A DNA stretch of 64,000 bases from Apoda limacodes (lineage: Eukaryota > Arthropoda > Insecta > Lepidoptera > Limacodidae): assembly GCA_946406115.1 (NCBI GenBank), contig OX291562.1, positions 1,022,001 to 1,086,000 on the forward strand, in the 5' to 3' direction. This document shows positions 62,890 through 64,000 of this stretch, piece by piece. The stretch's first letter is position 1. Every line of letters starts with the position of its first letter. Made by a program: the position numbers and the translations under genes. The notes below the pieces were generated by a model. The model was not told the DNA's origin. It did not search any database and saw only the letters and a list, made by a program, of their open reading frames with translations.

Positions 62890-64000
62890 TTTTTTTTTTT
62901 TTTTTTTTTTATACCACTAAGGTGGCAAACAAGCCTACGGTCCACCTGATGGTAAGCGGTCACCGTAGCCTATGGACGCTAGCAACACTAGGGGCATCAC
63001 TCGCGCGTTGCCGACCCTTCAAAAATCTAATAAATTCTTTTTTGAATAACCCCACACTGTAGTCCTTAGAGAAAACCTTGGCAGGGAGCTCATTCCACAA
63101 CCCAAGGGTTCGCGGGAGGAAGTTTCTCTGAAACCGCACTGTACGCGACCATTTTGGTTCCAAAGTGTGAGAATGAATTCCCTGTCGATGGCGAGCGGTG
63201 CGATGGTAGAAAGTAGCCGTGGGCATCATTTCGAACAATTCCTCAGAACACAATCCATTGTACAAGCGGTAGAACACACACAGGGAGACAAAGTCTCTCC
63301 TCAGACTTAAGGGCTCGATACCGCAAGTGAGTTTGGGATCGTCGACAATTCTCACAGCCCGTCGTTGAACCGAGTCAAAAGGGCCAAGCTGGTATCCGGG
63401 TGCACCCGCCCAGAGATGGCAGCAGTACTCCATATGGGGCCGGACTTGCGACCCGACGTGAAGTACTGCTTCGCTCTGTTGAGTACACCAAGTTTTTTGG
63501 ACGCCAGCTTTACCTTGTCTAGCAAATGATCTCGGAACTGAACATCGCTGGAGATGTCAACGCCAAGGATCCCAATGCTCTTGGGACGTGGGATGCTTGC
63601 ACGGCCCGTGTAATAAGCGTCTCCAGTACTGTCTTCTGCATAGCAATGTATGTTGTTGATGTCCAACATATCATTGATGTGCAGTAGAAACAGCGTAGGA
63701 GACAGCACAGAGCCTTGCGGGACACCAGCATTAATGTCCATGCTATCAGAGCAACTACCGTCAACTACGGCTCGTATGCTTCTGCCGGACAAAAAGCTAG
63801 CCACCCATTTGCACAAACCCTCGGGCACTCCGTAAGAAGGCAACTTCGATAGAAGACCCCGGTGCCAGACCCGAGCGAACGCCTTCGCTATGTCTAGGCT
63901 ACATGCCAATGCCTCCCCCTCTCAATGGCTAGTGCCCATCGGTGTGTGAGATACACTAGAAGGTCACCAGTTGAGCGACCGTGGCGAAAGCCATATTAAC
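62890..64000 (-). mobile_element. LINE (CR1-group-like), 3' part, running off the right edge
   Basis: Ends in poly(A), seen as T21 at 62890-62910, after a tail with GGTGGCAAACAAGCC. Upstream is the ORF2 RT and C-terminus. The 5' part is outside the window. Four further scraps of the family lie at 30212, 58085, 61134 and 62255. Confidence 0.85.
62960..64000 (-). pseudogene. LINE ORF2: reverse transcriptase and C-terminus, inactive
   Basis: SLDIAKAFARVWHRGLLSKL, GLCKWVASFLSGRSI, INAGVPQGSVLSPTLFLLHI, then CYAEDSTGDAYY. The active site reads YAED (63631-63642) where YADD is expected. Directly after GRASIPR the reading jumps to PKSIGILGVDISSDVQF, so some 60-70 residues are missing compared with the usual spacing. 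A frame change near 63400 precedes MEYCCHLWAGAP, FDSVQRRAVRIVDD and the C-terminus FLKGRQRASDAPS with its stop at 62960. Confidence 0.85.

Overview
The window is eukaryotic, almost certainly from a moth or butterfly (Lepidoptera). It is AT-rich, with spliced host genes (GT-AG introns) in a dense field of transposable elements. Helitron-type ends close to those common in Lepidoptera (5' TCTATACTAATATTATAA, 3' GGCAAAAGCTAG), a Mag-like Gypsy element with a very short (93 bp) LTR, Jockey-clade LINEs and BEL/Pao retrotransposons all fit this. I saw no bacterial genes, CRISPR arrays, rRNA genes or tRNA genes. Only two host genes can be supported.

Layout. 1-4778: 3' part of a BEL/Pao element (+), with decayed pol and a 3' LTR. 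4779-6795: 5' part of a Jockey-like LINE (-), cut in its endonuclease domain by the LTR. 6790-15911: a CR1/L2-like LINE (+) split by a nearly intact 5.6 kb Jockey LINE (-, 8764-14345) with an 11-bp target duplication. 15912-17045: fragment of another non-LTR reverse transcriptase (+). 17092-29552: a BEL/Pao element (-) with both LTRs recognisable. It lacks RT and integrase, carries a perfect 1,052-bp tandem duplication in gag, and holds a second Jockey LINE (+, 17688-23325) flanked by a 10-bp target duplication.

29553-33909 is intergenic DNA with LINE 3' scraps and minisatellites. 33910-37105 is a Mag-like Gypsy element (-) whose RT core is deleted. 37424-38446 is a single-exon F-box/LRR host gene (+). 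38447-53995 is a patchwork: a mariner scrap, a fold-back minisatellite with a Helitron in its loop, a Helitron cluster (43.2-46.1 kb), a tRNA-derived SINE split by a 914-bp TA-flanked DNA transposon, decayed LINE ORFs on both strands, and copies of a roughly 0.5-kb dispersed repeat.

54911-57956 is a sugar transporter gene (-), Tret1-like, with four recognisable exons but no visible exon for the first membrane helix. 58-64 kb has little coding content until a group of related LINE fragments, including an inactive reverse transcriptase (YAED instead of YADD) running off the right edge.

The genes do not form a pathway. The main story is the order of insertions, which can be read from target-site duplications, and the way the elements were broken. 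I found no convincing undescribed functional system. The most notable structures are the gag tandem duplication, the BEL element whose LTRs match a neighbour far better than its protein does, the fold-back array with its Helitron loop, the split SINE, and the transporter lacking its first helix.
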